A model generated the notes under the pieces. The model searched no databases and was not told where the DNA came from. It saw nothing but the letters and a program-made list of their open reading frames with translations. Positions 34,121-45,479 of a stretch of DNA of 64,000 bases are shown piece after piece (position 1 is the stretch's first letter; each line of letters begins with the position of its first letter). This DNA comes from Climacium dendroides (lineage: Eukaryota > Streptophyta > Bryopsida > Hypnales > Climaciaceae), in the NCBI GenBank assembly GCA_950106755.1, contig OX467084.1, positions 4,216,001-4,280,000 on the forward strand, in the 5' to 3' direction. The position numbers and the translations under genes were made by a program.

Positions 34121-34624
34121 TCTAATAGCCTTTTACTTTTGACCTTTCTTTATTAGCTTTTTATTTTAGCTTTTTATTTACTTTTGTTGTTTTAATATTT
34201 TATTTGTAATTGTAATCTTTTATTTTGAGCCTTTTATTGTAAGTTGTTTTTTCTATTAGAAATAAATAGGTTTGAAGAAATTATGATACCGTAGAAGCTT
34301 GTTTATCATTTTGTGCTTCATTACAAATGAAAGGTATTAAAATACCATGTGACCAAACAACTAGTTTGTAGTTGTTATCTTTTTTTTGAAGGCTTGCTAG
34401 GGATGAAAAATTACTTAAATTCAAAATGTAAATGTTTGTGAACTAGAAATCAAATCAATCGAAAATTTGAAGTGTGAATCATGTCATGAAATCAAAAATT
34501 CTGCTTTGAATAAAATTCTTATGTTTTGACAATGAGTGGTGAAGCTCTCATCTTCAAATCATCCCATATCCTTTGAGGATTCATGCAAGACAATGAATTT
34601 CATTATCAAAAACGGCCTGACCAA
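34120..34624. other. AT-rich stretch, no gene seen
   Basis: T-rich then mixed DNA leading into block C copy 2. No supported gene. Confidence 0.35.
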
Positions 34625-36090
34625 CCTTCATTTTCAACAAATGTCAATGAAGTAAGTCCTTCACTTTAAATGTTCACAAGCCGTTCCAGTCAATCTCGTT
34701 AAATCTTTCCATGTATTGCATGAATGTGCCAGCCACTATTATGGGATGAAGTTCATCTGACGTTTGTATGTGCTAGTCGGCATTGTGCGGTTGTGCTCCT
34801 GCGAAAGCCATGTGAGCCATTCCAGTTGATCTCAAAGCTAATGGTTGCGATGCATAATTGCCTCAGGCATGACCTTCCTGATTCTAGTCGCATTCAGTGG
34901 AACAATTTGGAATCACAGAACGTAGTTATCCTTTGAGGTTTCGATCGGCGTCCCTGGAAGCAGCCTTCAGACTTTCATTTCTAATTTGTTGGATCGCCCA
35001 ATGAACTGAACCGAAAGAGTCTTTAACCCTTAAGGACGAGCCGGTCACCGTGGAAATCATCTTGTTTGGGTAGCGTGTGAATTGTTGGCTTAAATAACAA
35101 AAAAGCACTCATTGGAAGACAAAGTACTGTAGAAGACCTTCCCTTTCCACACAAAATTTATAGTTGCACTTCTATCCTACATGGAGAGATTCTTTGTCAT
35201 TCATCGGCCAGAAAACGTCCTCCAAGTTAAACAAGTTAAATAATGTTATTTTTGAAAACACCCTCTCAACAGAGAAATTGCTGTATTCCACTGGCGCTAA
35301 TGGTTTAGACCGATTTTTGCCTTGAATTTCGATGAATGTCATTTTTAATATATTTGAGTTCATACCTTCGCCAAGTAACCCACTCTGGGTTTTCCAAGAA
35401 AGTTAGATGCAAAAGCTTGGGACAGAGGTTACAATTGAAGTGCAGACACCGTTCTTACTGCAACAAATCAAGTCACAACTCTCCACGGCCAGCTAAATTA
35501 AACCTGGTCAGGAGCTTCTTGACCAGTACGTTAACGGTCAGCGTCTCAGCGGTTGCACTTGTGCATGAGATCACGTGCACATTCAATCTCATACGGAACT
35601 GCAAACCCAGTTCCTGGGCCCTGCTAGTGTGGGTCCTGCCGTCCTGAGCCGTAGAATTGAAGCCCTGTCTGCGCCCGAAGTTGTTGGCCCCACAATTGCA
35701 AAGGTTGCCGACGGTGGGACCGTTAGTGAGCGAATCCCGCAAGTGAGATCTATGATAAGCTTCGCACGTCTGATCAGTGCTTTACCTTACCGTGTTTAAG
35801 TTTTTGTAAGAATTGGGTGCAGATAATTAACTAGCATTGAAGCCAAAGTTAGGTTTTCTGAAATTTAGAGGTACTGTAGGACACTTTTCTTCACTAGCGC
35901 TGTCGGTATAAGTGCTCCAGTTTGTCTGCGGCCTTGCTCCATGTGGACTGTGGAGGGTTCGATGCATCCCAAACATTTGGTTGGTTTGAGCTTCTCAGAG
36001 AGTCGTGTTGCCGGGAGAAGTCCTCTGGAGTCCGGATCCTGAGTTTTGTCTGGCCAGCAATTTTCACTATCAACGTTGAAGTAAAGTAGC
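34625..36090. repeat. Duplicated block C, copy 2
   Basis: Matches 18490-19690 in the same orientation. Landmarks are GAACGTAGTTATC, AGATCACGTGCACATTCAATC and CACTATCAACGTTGAAG. It is interrupted by a MITE-like insertion at 35023-35239. Confidence 0.85.
35023..35239. mobile_element. MITE-like insertion, single unit of the 22648 array family
   Basis: Absent from block C copy 1 (near 18785). It starts TTAACCCTTAAGG and ends near AACAAGTTAA. Its body matches the inverted unit at 23581-23800, including GGTCACCGTGGAAATCATC and CTTTGTCATTCATCGG. This shows the unit can move as a discrete element. Confidence 0.75.
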
Positions 36091-36424
36091 CACACCCGAA
36101 TTCGCCAACTAATCTGGGCCTGCAACCTCCTGTAGTCCTGTGATGAAATTTCAGAGATTAATGAAGTTATTAGGAACCTCAAGAGAAATCTAACCCCAAT
36201 CATTTTGTAAAATTACATTTCAGTTCAAATACTAAGTTAAAGGCAATTCATCAATTCAAGGTAATTTGTACACTACCATACTTGGATAGTAGATTTAGCT
36301 TCAATTAATTGAAAAAAAATTCAAATTTTTCTACTAATTCTACGAACAAACAATCAAGTTTAGAAATCATTATAAAGAAAGTTTGTGGAAAATCCAAAGA
36401 ATCCATTGAGTCAAATACAAATCT

Positions 36425-36985
36425 ATCATTTCACCATCTACACCATGGCAAAATGAAGGAATTGCTTCATTGACATTTAGTGAAGATGAAGAGTAGAGAG
36501 GTTGTTTTTATAATGAAATTTATTGTCTGTCAAAAATCTTCAAGACAATTTGAGATTGCTCATTGTCAAAAATGAAGGAAGTGTGTTCAAAGATGAAGTT
36601 TAGATCTCATTTGGTCATAGTAGAATTCTATCCAAAAACCTTTGAACTAAAAAAGTTTGGAAATCAAGCTAATTTTCATCTACAAAAACCCCTTTGTGAT
36701 TTTGACCCTCCCAAAAAACTTTTGGACAAAATTTAGAGAAGGTATTTGAAAAAGTAACTTTTGATTGGAATTTTGAAATCTCAAACAAATTTTTGAAAAT
36801 GAAAGTTGGTTTGATTTTCCACATTAACCTAGTTCAAAAAAGTTCTTCAAAAAAATTCTACTATGTCTAATTAAATGAGGTTTGAACTCTACTTTGAACA
36901 CAATTCCTTCTTGTGTTGTAACTATGAGTGGTTGGATTCTTAATAATCCTAATTTGCATATCTCACATGAGTTACTTTACCTCCT
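36425..36985. repeat. Interspersed repeat E, copy 2
   Basis: Resembles 44825-45405 throughout (GCAAAATGAAGGAATTGCTTC, GTCAAAAAT, AAATGAGGTTTGAA) and 30660-30965 in its right half. Confidence 0.7.
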
Positions 36986-37224
36986 AAGGCATGCATTGCC
37001 TTTATACGTGGGCATTGCTCTATACATAATGTCATACAATACATACATATTGATAATTAAGTGATCAAATAGAGACACCATCTTACCGACGTTTTCAGCA
37101 AATATTACCGAATTCACATCAATTCATCCATACAATTCATCATTACCCAAAAGAAATGCAATTCAAATTCTTAAATGTACAAACTCAAATATATAAATTA
37201 CATTTCTTTTTTAAATCTACGCAT

Positions 37225-37579
37225 CATGTTCTTGCAATTGGTAAGGTTTCTTGTTTTGAATTTTTAAGAGGATATACTCTAACAAGTTAACTCAAGGATC
37301 CTACAATTGAATTTGCTAAAAAATAAATGCTGATGAAGATTTTACCCTTGCTTTGGAGACTAGTATTTTGAAGTAGTTTTGGGTCTCTAAACATAAAGGA
37401 ACTTTTAAACACCAAACCATCATCTAGAATGTTTTTTCAAGTATGGATTTCTACTAGATAACACCCAGGCAATGGCCTAATCTATTGTGGATTGGATGAT
37501 TTCAAATTTCATAACTGCTGCTAGCAAATTTGAGGTCCTTGAATTCAAATATGAATTTGGAATTTCCTAATAGTCTATC
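37225..37579. repeat. Duplicated block D, copy 2 (upstream of the 37580 gene)
   Basis: Inverted relative to 26186-26520. It lies inside block B copy 3, which resumes at about 38225. Confidence 0.85.
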
Positions 37580-37801
37580 ATGAGGGTAAATACAAAATTC
37601 ATGCGTTTCCCTTGGGACAAGAATCCCACGAATCCAGATGTGGTCTGCCTCAGGCTCCTGGCCAGGCCAGTCCTTTCCTCGAACGAGAATTGGCGAGAGC
37701 TTGCAAGCAAATGCCGTCCCTTGATTCCTAACGTCTGGATCGCAGACAGTACTTCACTTGCTGTACAAGCTAAGCTTGCTGTGAAAGCCGCAAGCGACTG
37801 A
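37580..37801 (+). pseudogene. Unrecognised protein, copy truncated by an insertion
   Basis: Starts MRVNTKFMRFPWDKNP and matches the 25904-26185 product to about residue 66, with in-frame indels of +9, -3 and -6 nt. At 37781 a 107-bp insertion replaces the C-terminal third and brings a stop at 37799. The lost end resumes after 37903 (NRTLTE) and degenerates there. The product would be 73 residues. It is probably non-functional, though the remaining frame is clean. Confidence 0.5.
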
Positions 37802-37887
37802 GCGGGGGGAGCGCGAAGCCCCTACATATAAACACAAGCAAATTACAAGAGGGAGTCAGGCACAATGAATGAGTCCAGGGTGACAGA
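37781..37887. mobile_element. 107-bp insertion with 16-bp target duplication
   Basis: Flanked by ACAAGCTAAGCTTGCT (37765-37780) and ACAAGCTATGCTTGCT (37888-37903). The 25904 paralogue has one uninterrupted copy of this sequence. The insert has no poly-A tail and no clear tRNA promoter boxes, so its class is unknown. Confidence 0.7.
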
Positions 37888-37977
37888 ACAAGCTATGCTT
37901 GCTAATCGAACTTTAACTGAAAAAAATTCTCCTCCTCACTGTACGTCAATAGCATTGACCTCGATTATATTGTAGCC

Positions 37978-38163
37978 CACAGGGAGACCGGGAGGGCGAT
38001 ACCGGGGGTGTTTTTTTGGGTATGTAACTATACCCCCAAATTTTCTTTTTTTAGGGGGTATAGTTACATACCCCCCAAAAAGAAAACCCAAATTTTCTTT
38101 TTTTTTGGGGGGGGGAGTTACCCCCGAAAAAAAACCCGGTATCGCCCTCCAGGTCTCCCTGTG
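37978..38163. mobile_element. MITE, 186 bp, CACAGGGAGACC termini, GCC target duplication
   Basis: The left end CACAGGGAGACCGGGAGG and the right end are inverted repeats of about 29 bp, and the interior is also largely self-complementary. GCC flanks both sides (37975-37977, 38164-38166). CAC...GTG ends and a 3-bp duplication fit the CACTA superfamily, but no partner transposase with these ends is present. Confidence 0.85.
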
Positions 38164-38224
38164 GCCATGGCAGCCATGACTTCCAACACTTTCAATTTGA
38201 GTTCGTTGTGTATCTGAGAATGAG

Positions 38225-38560
38225 TTCCACAAAATGAATCCAAATGAACTTCAAAAGTGGCGATGATTGGAGGTTTTCAAGTCTAATCCATTGAAAACAC
38301 AGTCTCGTTATGCTGGTACAATCGGTACCGATTGTCATCAATCTCGAGACATGATTCTATTGAGTTGCGCATGTGATTTGAAACTTCACAACTAATTACG
38401 CATGACTCAGACAGGTGCAATTCGAGACAGTCACGTGTTCGCAACAATTGAAAGTTCGTTACAATACCATCCCGACTGGATTTCAACATTTTCAACCTTT
38501 GATTTCCAACTTTCCAAGTCAATCTCCAAAGGTGCACACCATGTGAAGACACTGACGTGA
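38225..38560. repeat. Duplicated block B, copy 3
   Basis: Matches 16170-16520 at moderate divergence (GGCGATGATTGGAGG, CATCCCGACTGGATTTC, CACACCATGTG). The left part of this copy lies at 37085-37140, split off by block D and the MITE. Confidence 0.65.
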
Positions 38561-39508
38561 GCTTCCAAGGCGCCTGACTGTTGATGGAATAGTTGCTTTC
38601 AGGAGTAATTCTGCGTCGACCTTGAAACTAGCCCTACCGACAGTCGGTCACGTACTCAACTGCAGGCTTCTCCAATTAATTCTCTAATTTCAATGTCAAA
38701 AACAAGGAAGCTAGTGGACTATCCTGACTTCATTTCATGTGATCGTGTGCAATGCTGCAGCATTGTTAGTGAAATTGAATACGAAGATGATGAAACAAAA
38801 GACTGCTTCTTGTGCACATATATCTAGACACTCCAGTAGTCGATCGGTCGTGAAAAAATTGTGTGCGCGTTGAAGGAACTAGCTCATCTACTGCAGATCA
38901 AGGTACTTTGGAATTGGTCAACAAGCATATGGTGGGCGCCGAGGGGACTGAAAACATTATAGTACAATTCCCAACGTCGACAGTGAATTGGTTTCAACGT
39001 TGACTGCCAAATACTTCGATTGGCACTACCAATTAGATCGATCACCCAATTTCCGAGCAGACATAATTTTAATTTCTTGATTGAACTAGAATTTCACTAC
39101 AACTCCCGCTGATTCAACCATAGTCAGTGAGAGCTCTGGGTAATTTGACAACATAAGGTAACTTCGAATCGTCATGCTGTTTTGGCGACGCTTTGAATTA
39201 CTGCCGGCCCTAAAGTTTGTTCAGAATGCGTCTGCAAGACTCTGAATCACGCATACACGCCAAAATATCCAATTTCACGGACCTTCTGTCAGTCAAATCA
39301 TCAGCCATGTTCGACATAAAGGCGAAATTTCAGAAGCTCGTCTGGAACCTCAGATCTTCACCAATCCTAGTTCTAAGAGTTTTGTACACTTAGAAGTCCC
39401 AATTTTGGAGCTTATATACTATTTTAATGGATGTGACTAATGCTCGAACGCTGTGATTTAACTGAGGTCAGGTACCTAATGTCTTAGATTTTGACCCCTG
39501 TGAAACAA
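38561..39508. other. Upstream region of the 40009 gene
   Basis: Balanced composition. No convincing open frame. Probably the diverged equivalent of 16490-17296. Confidence 0.3.
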
Positions 39509-39768
39509 GTGTGGGGACGAAGTCAGTTAGATTGGACCCGGAAGATTCAGTAGCTTAATTTGTGCGTAATACTAAGTTTGACAATGGTTGAGCACATGAA
39601 CCAAAGAGCTAAGAGCAGTTAGATTGGACCCACAATTGCAAGACCCGCAATTGCAATGCGACGTTCACAGTCTGTAGGTTTCATTGACAATTGGTGAGCC
39701 TGATATGCACATGATTCAAAGAGCTAAAGAGCATTTTATCTGGTGGCTTGACTGCAAATATATATATT
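39509..39768 (+). promoter_or_regulatory. Promoter of the 40009 gene
   Basis: A TATA stretch (TATATATA) lies at about 39759-39767, 250 bp before the ATG, close to the 262 bp seen for the 17701 paralogue. AGTTAGATTGGACCC occurs twice (39525 and 39617), the first followed by GGAAG as in the paralogue. Confidence 0.6.
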
Positions 39769-40008
39769 CATCCTCCACATGCAACCTCCTCACACATCCT
39801 CCACGATCATCCATTGATTCATCAGCTTTCATATTCATTTGTGACTCAAGTGTCGTGAGCCTCTTTGAAGCATTGCCCAGGTTCTGAGCCATTTAATCTG
39901 GGAGACAGAGCAGTCTTGAGAGTTGAAACGTTCAGTCATATACGTTGCTCGTTCCTTACTTCATTTGCAGTATCAATTTGTAACAGTTCGTGAACTTCGG
40001 CGGAGATC

Positions 40009-40230
40009 ATGGCGTCTTTTGTGCAGCATGTGGAGATCATGGCATCTGAAGGAGATGGCCAACGAACTCCGAATCATTATTGCCTGGGAGCAGGCTGCCC
40101 CAAATGCAACACTTCCAGAAGGAGGTTCACACAGGGAGTTCGACAATCGGTGGTTGCCGAAGGCGATCCAACGCCAGGTCCTCACAGTTGTCTGCCCGGG
40201 AAAGACTGCCCATATTGCAACAAGAGGTGA
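40009..40230 (+). CDS. Small protein with two H-x-C / C-P-x-C clusters
   Basis: The ATG at 40009 opens a 73-residue protein starting MASFVQHVEIMASEGDGQ. It has HYCLGAGCPKCN at about residue 24 and HSCLPGKDCPYCNKR at its very end, so each cluster follows H-x-C-x(4,5)-C-P-x-C-N. SEGDG before the first cluster matches the 17701 gene, and DPTPG before the second matches the 53629 gene. The start is backed by the leader TTCGTGAA...GAGATC at 39987-40008, shared with both. The preceding AACAG could be a splice acceptor after a non-coding first exon. A small zinc-binding role is an inference; no known family is recognised. Confidence 0.65.
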   Translation: MASFVQHVEIMASEGDGQRTPNHYCLGAGCPKCNTSRRRFTQGVRQSVVAEGDPTPGPHSCLPGKDCPYCNKR

Positions 40231-41278
40231 ATATATTCGATTGACGACGAAATGAATATTTTAATTTGAAGCCGGACTCTCCAGGCACCCGAATGCCGCA
40301 CAGTCCCTTCAGAGATCTGCACATGGAAACACATTATCTGAATGTTTTTCAGGAAGGTTGATAAATACAGGATTAATATCAGTCTGTTGTCCCTGCCCGG
40401 AATTGTGTTATGACACAATATCTATCATGCATGCTTGTGAAATTGACGAAGAAAGTAGTTAACGGAACTCAGCTTAAGCTTCAGTTGATATATGTTCTAC
40501 TGTTCCTGTTCTTGAGGGAGTACTAGTCCCCTCATAATATACTTTTAGACTAGAATTATACATTTGGTTATATACGGACTATAAGATTGATTTGAAAATA
40601 AGGTCCTGAGACTCTTGGCGAAAGATTCGAACTAGCTCGTCTCTTTCAAATTTCTTTGAGCAACCCTCCGTATTTAGTAGGAGTCGGATTTCATTAGACA
40701 GTGCAGTATGATTTGTTTTGATTCTTTTCTTCGGACCTATAAATGAAGTAATACTTCAATGTGTTGATGTCCAGTCCGGACATGCATATCTGAGGACGTT
40801 CAAGCCATATTTATGCTTCCGATATGTCCCAGTTACTAATTTTCTTTACTAAATAATGCAGTGGTAATTCTCCTGAGATATGAGCCTTTCAAATTGCTAC
40901 CTTTTGTGGAGGTATTCCCTCCCAGGAATATGTCGTCTTAACTTCGCCATCTTTGATGTGACGTCTGTGGAATTGTGGTTGTGCATTCTGCAGGCCTTTG
41001 TTGAATAATTTCTTCATGATCTATACAGAATCAAAGTCAATTGACTATCAATCTTTGGTTTGCAAGTACCCGCCACACCAAGCAACCGAAGCATGCTTGT
41101 TGGTCAAATAATTTAGTAGACTGTAAGAGCAAGTTATGTCGGTGTTTTAATTAAATTAGAGACAGTTGGAGTCTCATATGATCACATAATTTAGCTGCTT
41201 CAAATATGTTATGCTTAATATGTATTGCTCCTAACCTTGTGAAATACGGAGTATTAAATATCACCTGTGGTGCTTGTC
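40231..41278. other. 3' region of the 40009 gene
   Basis: Non-coding. The part at 40570-40730 resembles 18270-18420 downstream of the paralogue. No further gene seen. Confidence 0.4.
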
Positions 41279-41797
41279 CTAGTGCAAGATCGCAAGATTC
41301 ACTGGGGAGAAATCAATGGAACGACCAGTTTCACCTGGCTCAAAACTCCGATACCTTCTCACTATACCATTATTGACCAATGGTGGGAAAAATAATTCCC
41401 TTGCATGCTCACGAAGAATCTAGGAACAACACAAGAATATAGTTGCCTGTAATAAAAATGAACTGCAAAATTAAATTCAGAGCTTCCCTAGGTACGTATC
41501 TAGTATTGCGGAAAAGAATATCAATTGATTTCACTACCTGTACTGTTTTACAATGGCTGTGTCCAGAGTTGCTGATCGAGGTGTCATTGAATACTCTTCC
41601 TGAAGTTCCCCCAAGAACTGACAGCATCTAGCTAGAATCACATACGCCAGACTCCGTTTTTTTGAGATTTCCTCATACCAAAACGAACACATTAATTGCC
41701 ATGCTCTGTCGGTACTAGTGAATGTTCCAAGTAAGTTGTCCGTTGGCGCTATGGCTGCTTTTGCTCCGTGTGTAATTACAACATAAGAACCAATCAT
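41279..41797 (-). CDS. Unrecognised spliced gene, 3' exons
   Basis: Two minus-strand coding blocks look real. The block 41797-41548 runs from MIGSYVVITHGAKAAIAPTD to VKQY and ends at a donor-like AG|GTAGTG. The block 41419-41279 follows an acceptor (TTGTTCCTAG), reads ILREHARELFFPPLVNNG and FEPGETGRSIDFSPVNL, and ends at a TAG. The two blocks do not join in phase directly, so an exon between them or a different junction is needed. Upstream exons were not found. The residue mix is that of an ordinary soluble protein; I recognise no domain. It may be a gene relic. Confidence 0.35.
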
Positions 41798-42084
41798 TCA
41801 GTTTCAGGGTCGCAATGGTTTGGATATGGTTCGTTCGAGGTAAAGTTATTTTTGTTGAAAGCATACTGTATTGCAGTAATGAAGCAGTAATGCAACAATA
41901 TTCTTTTATTTTTTTGAAACAAATGAAACGGAATTTTATTGCTAAAGTAGTAGTGTTCTTTCAAAGAATAGCATGTATTCCCATGGAAACTATGGTAGAA
42001 CTGTCCAATACTACCATTTACCCAATTCTGCCACCTACAAGTTCCTCCCATTTCCGTCACTAGCCCATTTATTACCACAATCTT

Positions 42085-42118
42085 ACTAATCCATTATCAT
42101 GATGGATAATGGATTAGT
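42085..42118. repeat. Perfect hairpin, 14-bp arms, 6-bp loop
   Basis: ACTAATCCATTATC, ATGATG, GATAATGGATTAGT. It may be a remnant of a small inverted-repeat element. It lacks a T run typical of a terminator. Confidence 0.8.
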
Positions 42119-43922
42119 AGACACATTAGCCCACGCTTCAACAATGGTTTGATGATACTTCAACAAGGGTCTGCTCACAGTTTTACATTTCAGCTTTGAA
42201 AAAATACAAAAAATTCAATTCTTGTTGGAATGTCCTCATTCTTTTTGCAATTGATTTCTCTCAAACAATTCAATCTCTGAAAAATATAAGAACTCATAAA
42301 TAACTTCTTGAAAGTACCTAGACTGCAAATCTATATAGTAATGGGTAGTTCTATTTTATATTGTTGTACCTTAGGGGTTTTCTCCGACGTATATTTTCAC
42401 ACAACTAGGATCCGACATCTTCACTATTGCATCTTAGAAAAGGACCATTGGCAAACAATATTGATTCAATATTGATCAAAACACACTCATGTACATTGGA
42501 AAAATGTTGATTCTTACTCAGTATTGGGGTATTGATTCAATAGCCATGTTCAAATATTGATTTAGTAATGTTTAAAATAATTATTGATACAAAGTGCAAG
42601 TGACTTTATTACATATAAATTGATCTAATGATGGAATTCCAAAATTGTTTGCATATTCTCAAAGGTTCATGTCAATACTATTACCATTTTTTTGATATAA
42701 GATTGTATTGATGTTGTAACAACTTATATTTTTCAAATACATTGATAGTAAGAGTTGATAGGATATTGAATCAATGTCAGTCCAATTCTACATCAAGATG
42801 AGTTCAAAGATATATTAATATCATGGTATTATTGTGGTCATATATAATGTTGATTTTTGGAACTCTGGAGCAACGTTGAAATAACATTGTGTTGGAACGT
42901 GTAGGCATCAAATGAATGCTTTTCCAACAATTAGATCAATAACAATCTATAATTTCAATAAACTTGAGTTCAACATTTTAGTACTATGGTATTATTGAAG
43001 TTATATATAATTTAGCATGTATTGTTTTGGTAGCTTTTAACAATATTGAAACATCATGTTATTTAAAACATGCATCAATATTTTCCAAGCATGAAGAGGT
43101 AGATGCTGAAAGAAAATTGTATATCACTATCTTCTATGATGATGCATCCCCCCTTCTAGATTATAATTAATACACACCTCCTTGTCTATGAAAATTGAGA
43201 ATCATTGATCTTATAAACAAGAATCACCCCTCTCCAATCATTGATCTTGAAAAACAAATAATATGGATATAAATATTCTAAGATATATAATTATACATAT
43301 ATATAAGATAGATACAAATACAAGATATGATTACAAATATGGAATACAAATACATTTATAGAATATGTACATATCCATAATTATGGAATATGGATACAAA
43401 AGATATACAAAAATCCCACTGATATATCCCACATTGATTGGTAGCTAGACTATTCTTGAAAAATACAAATATTTGTGGGGGATACTTACCAATTAGTGTT
43501 ATGAATTAACTAATTCACTTTGGGGGGGGGGATGTAACACAATAAACTATCCACTTAAAAGACACCACACAATACATTATGTATCACATTAAAACCAAAA
43601 TCCTAGAACTTCCATTTGTTAACAAAATATCCATCATCATAGAATTGGTTTAAATCTTGTTCTAATTAAAAAGAAGGTTCTAGATGAATGGTGTATTTGT
43701 TTTTTGAGCCTCCAAACCTCCAAAACTAGCGTAGCTTTTGTCTGAGTTTGGTGAAACTTTAGGTAGATTCATTTTAGACATGGTTTGGGAGTATTAGCTT
43801 ACCACTTAGAGCATCTCCATGGCAACTCTCTAAGTGACACAAACTCGGTGATTGGCCATGCAAGGCTAGCTTAACCTGTAGTGCTGCTAGAGCCATTTTG
43901 TGGCTTTTGGATGACAATGGGT

Positions 43923-43924
<2 letters not shown>
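42119..43924. other. AT-rich stretch, no gene seen
   Basis: Contains loosely repeated phrases with ATATTGATTCAATA and AACATTG between 42450 and 43100. No gene. Confidence 0.35.

Positions 43925-43959
<35 letters not shown>
43925..43959. repeat. (AT)n microsatellite
   Basis: About 17 AT dinucleotides. Confidence 0.95.
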
Positions 43960-43961
<2 letters not shown>

Positions 43962-44824
43962 ATAGTGATTAGAAGCATTTTTTCATCTACTTATTTCTTC
44001 TTAACCTTTCATGGTGGGTTATAAAGAGTATCCAATTGAGTTTTTAGTCTTGATAATGTTTGTCTTCATATAAATGAGAAATTAGTAAAAAATTGGATTA
44101 CAAAATATACTAATTTAGTATATTTTGTAAAGTTTTTACTCCTTACTTTATTTCTCCACAAAAATAATATCTTTTAAATTTGAATCCAACTAACAAAATG
44201 AAGTTCATCTATTCTAGTCTCTACTCCAATTTGAATTTTGAAAAATTTCCTAATTTCAAATATTTTATTGCAATTTGAACTTTAGATATATTTCAATGTC
44301 TATTGAATTCTAATTGTAAAATGACACAGAAATTCAATTTACACCATGATTTCATCACTATAATATACACTTATGGTTAAATTTTACTATTTTTTGACAT
44401 AATTTTCTATTTGATATAGTTTTTCTTCACTTTTTCTTCATAAATTCTCAAAAAAACAATTTTCTTCCAAAAAAAAATTATGAAGTAAAGAAGACATGTA
44501 ATTTCATCCCTGAATTTTTTTTCATTCATATTTAGTTGCAAAGTGGTATTAAACTAAGTGATGGCCATTGGGGCTTGAAATCAATGGTCATGGGTCCATA
44601 CTTTAAGGGCTAAGTGTCCTACACTAGGTTAGACTTAGCCAAATAAATGGCCAACCAATTTAGAATTTCACAAGTAGATGAGCAAATGGAATGTCTTATA
44701 AATGGTATGGTATTGATTTTGAGTGTACTTTCCATGCCAATTTCAAGGTAATAAACCTCCAACTGGCCTTCATATAAATAAATAAATAAACCAAATGCCA
44801 AATCATTGTTCTAACTACCTGCAA
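43960..44824. other. AT-rich stretch, no gene seen
   Basis: No supported gene. The sequence around 44060-44560 resembles 21950-22620 (TTATTTCTCCACA...TTCATTCATAT), so it is an interspersed repeat. Confidence 0.35.
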
Positions 44825-45405
44825 AACAAAATTTGTTGCCAAAATGAAGGAATAATTTCATTGGCTATTCCTGAAGAATTAGGAAATATAAGTTGTTTTT
44901 ATAATGAAATCATTTTCCATGAAAACTCCTCAAAGGGTATGGAATAATTTGAAGATGAGAGCCTGATCACTCATTGTCAAAACTTAGAAATTGTGTTTGA
45001 AGTAAAATTTTAGACCTCGTTTAAGTATAGTAAAATACCTTTATTTAAAAGCTCTATACTAAGAAAAGTTGAAAAATAAAGATAAATTTCATCTCGAAGA
45101 ATTCGTTTGAGATTTAAATCCTCCAATAAAAAATTATGGACAAAATTCAAAGAGGATGTTTGAAAATGTCAAAAAGAATTCCCTTCCAACCCTTCTCTCT
45201 TTCAATAATGAACAAATTTGAGTTCAAAATCTCAAGTGGACTTTTGAAAATGAAATTTATTTTCATTTTCCAACTTTTTTTACTTCAAAGGTTTTTGGAA
45301 TTTTTTTTCTACTATGCCTAAATGAGGTCTGAAATTCTACTTCAAACACAATTCCTACTATTGTAACTATGAGTGATTGAGCTCCTACTAATTCTATAGT
45401 GTACC
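44825..45405. repeat. Interspersed repeat E, copy 3
   Basis: Colinear with 36425-36985. It lies directly left of R1 copy 2. Confidence 0.7.
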
Positions 45406-45479
45406 TTATTCATGTGAAGAAAAAAAGAACATTTCAACCTTTGTCATGAAAAATAGTGAGTTTTGGTAACTCTCCCCAC

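Noticed and set aside
37978..38163. Possible rho-independent-type terminator
   Set aside because: The long symmetric ends and 3-bp duplications fit a MITE better, and the setting is eukaryotic.
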